Assembly: GCF_036237275.1 (NCBI RefSeq)
Contig: NZ_CP108352.1
Location: 8,147,501-8,211,500, forward strand
Origin: Streptomyces sp. NBC_01353
GTDB lineage: Bacteria > Actinomycetota > Actinomycetes > Streptomycetales > Streptomycetaceae
Length of the DNA stretch: 64,000 nucleotides
Reading direction: 5' to 3'
Shown: positions 61,437 through 64,000 of the stretch, piece after piece
Position numbering within the stretch: the first letter of the stretch is position 1
Layout: each line of letters starts with the position of its first letter
The notes under the pieces: model-generated
Database searches by the model: none
Told to the model about the DNA's origin: nothing
What the model saw: only the letters and a program-made list of their open reading frames with translations
Program-made: the position numbers and the translations under genes

Positions 61437-62404
61437 CGCGTGGCCTCTCCCGCCGGGATGCCCCGGTACTCCACGGCGTCCCGGGTGAGCTCCATGTACG
61501 CCTCCTCGAGCGTCGCCCGGTGCGCGGACACCTGCGAGAAGGGCACCCCGTTCCTGGCGAGCAGGGCCACGATCTCCTCGTCGGGCAGGCCCGTGACACC
61601 GAGGGTGTCGGGGCCGGTCGCGAGCACAGTGGCGCCCGCGTCGTGCAGGATCCGGGCGGCGCGCGGGGACGCGGAGGTGCGCAGGACGACCCGGCCGCCG
61701 GACGCCTCGGCGAGCAGCTCGGACACGCTGGTGTCCGCGACGACCCGGCCGCGTCCGATCACCACGAGATGGTCCGCGGTGTCTTCGAGTTCACTCATCA
61801 GGTGACTCGAGACCAGGACGGCGCGGCCCTGCCGGGCGAGCGTCGCCAGGAAGCCTCGCATCCACACGATCCCGTCGGGGTCCAGACCGTTGAACGGCTC
61901 GTCCAGCATGACCACCGGCGGGTCTCCGAGCAGAGCCGCCGCGATCCCCAGGCGCTGGCGCATGCCCAAGGAGAAGCCGCCCGCCTTGCGCCGGGCCGCC
62001 GATCCCAGGCCGGCCTGCTCGATGACCTCGTCCACCCGCCGGGCCGGCACCCCCTGCGAGTGGGTCAGCCACAGCAAGTGGTTACGGGCGGTGCGCCCGG
62101 GTTGCAGCGCCGAGGCATCGAGCAGTGCCCCCACGTGCCGGAGCGGGCGCCGCAGACTCCGATACGGCACTCCGCCGACCAGGGCCGTTCCCTCCTCGGC
62201 CGCGTCCAGGCCGAGGATCACGCGCATCGTGGTCGACTTTCCCGCGCCGTTCGGGCCGACGAAGCCGGTCACCCGTCCCGGACGCACCGTGAACGTCATC
62301 CCGTCCAGGGCCGGCCGCGACCCGAACCGCTTGCGCAGGCCGGTGAGCTCGATGGTCGCCTCCGTGTCGTGGCTGCCGCCGTCGGCGGCCGTCTCATCTC
62401 TCAT
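61433..62404 (-). CDS. ABC transporter ATP-binding protein
   Basis: A 323-residue ATPase. Walker A VGPNGAGKSTT (about 49-59), the signature FSLGMRQRLGIAAALLG, Walker B PPVVMLDEPFNGLDPDG and the H-loop VLVSSHLMSELEDTADH are intact. A C-terminal extension of about 90 residues ends with ATLEEAYMELT, as in BcrA/DrrA-type exporters. The ATG at 62404 has GGGTGGGG upstream. First gene of the operon, followed by two permeases. It is divergent from a histidine kinase gene across 130 bases, so the two-component system probably controls it. Confidence 0.94.
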   Translation of the reverse strand: MRDETAADGGSHDTEATIELTGLRKRFGSRPALDGMTFTVRPGRVTGFVGPNGAGKSTTMRVILGLDAAEEGTALVGGVPYRSLRRPLRHVGALLDASALQPGRTARNHLLWLTHSQGVPARRVDEVIEQAGLGSAARRKAGGFSLGMRQRLGIAAALLGDPPVVMLDEPFNGLDPDGIVWMRGFLATLARQGRAVLVSSHLMSELEDTADHLVVIGRGRVVADTSVSELLAEASGGRVVLRTSASPRAARILHDAGATVLATGPDTLGVTGLPDEEIVALLARNGVPFSQVSAHRATLEEAYMELTRDAVEYRGIPAGEATR

Positions 62405-62534
62405 GGCCCCACCCTGTGACGGCACCGGTTACAGGGGGCGAACGGGCGCTGTCATCTCGCTGTTAGGCGCCGCCGCTTAGCCTGGTCACCGGGTCTGGCC
62501 GGGACGTCCCTGGTTCGGTCCGCGAGAAGGGAGC

Positions 62535-63821
62535 ATGCGGATGAGGTGGGGACCACCCCGATGGTTCACGGGCCCGACCGCCCGACTCGGCCTGCGTCGT
62601 GGCACCGCCCGCGCGCGCTTCACCGCCTTGTACGTCGCTCTGTTCCTGCTCTCCGGGACGGTGCTGCTCGCCATCGCGGCCGTGGTGGCGTCCGGCGGAT
62701 CGCGCTCCAGCCAGGTCGCGCCCGACGGTGCCACGGGTCGGCCCACCACGGCGGCACAGGTACAGGGCCGCATCGAGCAGCTGGAGCGGGAACTGGCCCA
62801 GGCGCACGACACCCAGTCCAAGGAGATCCTGATCGGGTCCGCCATCGCGTTCGGTGTCATGGCGGTGGTCTCGGTCGGTCTCGGCTGGTTCGTCGCCGGC
62901 CGGGTGCTGCGCCCGCTGCGCATGGTGACGGCGGCCACCCGGCGGATCACCGCCGACAGCCTGCACGAGCGCCTGGCGATCGGCGGACCCCGCGACGAGG
63001 TGAAGGACCTCGCGGACACCATCGACGACCTCCTCGGCCGCCTGGAGGGCTCCTTCGACGCCCAGCGCCTCTTCGTCGCCAACGCCTCCCACGAACTGCG
63101 CACCCCGCTCACCACGATGCGGGCCTCCCTGGACGTGGCCCTCGCCAAGCCGGGCCCCGTACCCGACACCACGGCCACGCTGGCCGCCCGCATGCGTACC
63201 GAACTCGACCAGGTGGACCGGCTGTTGGAGAGCTTCCTCGTTCTGGCGCGCACCCAGCACGGTGAGTTCACCGACTCGGGGCGGCTCCCCCTGGGTCATG
63301 TCGCACGGGCCGCCCTGACAGCGCGAGCCGGGGACGTCGCGGCCAAGGGCCTGACGGTGCGCGAAGACGGGATCGACGACTCCGCGTGGGTGTGGGGCAG
63401 CCGGACGCTGCTGCACCGCCTGGCCGACAACGTGATCGACAACGCGATAGCGCACAACCACTCAGGGGGCTGGATCGGCGTCGAGGTACGGCCAAAGGAC
63501 GGCGAAAAGGAGGACGGCAGCGCGGTGACCCTCGTCATCGAGTCCAGCGGCCCGGTCCTGGATCAGCGGCGGGTGGCGGACCTCGCGCGGCCCTTCCGAC
63601 GCCTCGGCGCCGACCGGACCGGCACCGGCCGGGGGAGCGGCCTCGGTCTCTCCATCGTCGCTGCCATCGCCGAGGCGCACGGCGGCGCCCTGGACCTCCA
63701 CGCCCGCGCCGACGGTGGCCTGCGCGTCACCGTGACCCTCCCTCGCACCGATGACAGGACGGCGGCCAGCCCCGGCACAAGAGCGGACGCCCCCGGCACG
63801 GGAAGGGACGTGGCACGGTGA
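62535..63821 (+). CDS. Sensor histidine kinase of a two-component system
   Basis: A 428-residue kinase with two membrane helices (ALYVALFLLSGTVLLAIAAV near the start; IGSAIAFGVMAVVSVGLGWF about 100-125), a HAMP segment (RVLRPLRMVTAATRRITADS), the HisKA box FVANASHELRTPLTTM with the phospho-acceptor His near 186, the N-box NVIDNAIAHN near 300 and the G-box GRGSGLGLSIVAAI near 370. The outer loop is only about 60 residues. GAAGGGAG precedes the ATG. The stop overlaps the response regulator start by four bases. It faces an ABC exporter operon and may sense its substrate. Confidence 0.94.
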   Translation: MRMRWGPPRWFTGPTARLGLRRGTARARFTALYVALFLLSGTVLLAIAAVVASGGSRSSQVAPDGATGRPTTAAQVQGRIEQLERELAQAHDTQSKEILIGSAIAFGVMAVVSVGLGWFVAGRVLRPLRMVTAATRRITADSLHERLAIGGPRDEVKDLADTIDDLLGRLEGSFDAQRLFVANASHELRTPLTTMRASLDVALAKPGPVPDTTATLAARMRTELDQVDRLLESFLVLARTQHGEFTDSGRLPLGHVARAALTARAGDVAAKGLTVREDGIDDSAWVWGSRTLLHRLADNVIDNAIAHNHSGGWIGVEVRPKDGEKEDGSAVTLVIESSGPVLDQRRVADLARPFRRLGADRTGTGRGSGLGLSIVAAIAEAHGGALDLHARADGGLRVTVTLPRTDDRTAASPGTRADAPGTGRDVAR

Positions 63822-64000
63822 GAGTCCTGGTGGTCGAGGATGCCCGCTCGCTCGCCGAAGTGATCGCCGAGGGTCTGCGCGACCAGGGCATGGCGGTGGA
63901 CCTGGCCCACGACGGGCTCGACGCCGCAGCCAAACTGGACGTCAACGCGTACGACGTCGTCGTGCTCGACCGCGATCTGCCGGGCATCCACGGTGACACC
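63818..64000 (+). CDS. Response regulator receiver domain, cut by window end
   Basis: Sixty-one codons are visible before the window ends. VRVLVVEDARSLAEVIAEGL with the acidic pair, then DVVVLDRDLPGIHGDT with the phosphorylation Asp, match the receiver domain of OmpR-type regulators. The GTG start overlaps the kinase stop (GTGA). The effector domain lies beyond the window; most such partners are winged-helix OmpR types, which is expectation only. Confidence 0.9.
   Translation, partial: MRVLVVEDARSLAEVIAEGLRDQGMAVDLAHDGLDAAAKLDVNAYDVVVLDRDLPGIHGDT

Overview
The window reads as part of the arm of a linear Streptomyces (or close actinobacterial) replicon. Coding sequence is very GC-rich with G/C third positions, GTG starts and four-base overlaps are common, and families typical of Streptomyces are present (SpoIIE-type phosphatases, DUF4360, DUF2071, DUF3291, LppU-like, DUF4097, DrrAB-type exporters). 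The left edge carries a telomere-replication operon: the 3' part of tap, then tpg (terminal protein), then a large SF2 helicase. This suggests that a chromosome end or linear-plasmid end is not far away. No tRNA, rRNA or CRISPR array was seen.

Layout. 1-4.9 kb: tap-tpg-helicase. 4.9-20 kb: a mosaic of single metabolic and regulatory genes: thioesterase, LysE exporter with divergent Lrp regulator, STAS-like protein, winged-helix regulator, quinone reductase, PhzF, an overlapping hypothetical/beta-propeller pair, a cysteine-less AhpD-like protein, an AlkD-like protein, acetyltransferase, PanE-like reductase and DUF2071. 20-29.8 kb: a leaderless subtilisin with a small companion, a DeoR regulator divergent from a DUF4406/Nudix pair, a secreted DUF4360 protein, a VOC protein, a phospholipase-D-like protein and a TehA/SLAC1-type transporter. 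30-37.3 kb: a ribbon-helix-helix regulator with a DUF4097 protein, GtrA-like protein, MMPL transporter and DrrA/DrrB-type ABC exporter. The palindrome TGGCGCCA clusters before the regulator and the ABC exporter, with weaker copies before the MMPL gene, so I infer a local regulon. 37.5-53.9 kb: two membrane SpoIIE phosphatases, a PhoD operon with a possible PHO box, a SUKH protein, a secreted adenosine deaminase, a cytokinin-dehydrogenase-like flavoenzyme and a TPR/polyprenyl-synthase pair. 54-57.7 kb: a cysteine-rich HTH regulator with a DUF3291 partner sharing a TTCTA-N19/20-TAGAA element, then small envelope genes. 59-64 kb: an ABC exporter with two permeases, one carrying a large extracytoplasmic insert, facing a divergent two-component system cut by the window end.

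Between the intact genes lie many decayed pieces: IS630-like, IS5-like and possibly ISL3-like transposase remnants, a Sel1/TPR remnant, a DUF6193 remnant, a TipAS-like remnant, and a propeller gene broken by a 4-bp duplication. This fits the high turnover of Streptomyces chromosome arms. All function calls come from reading motifs and remembered family features; no database search was run.
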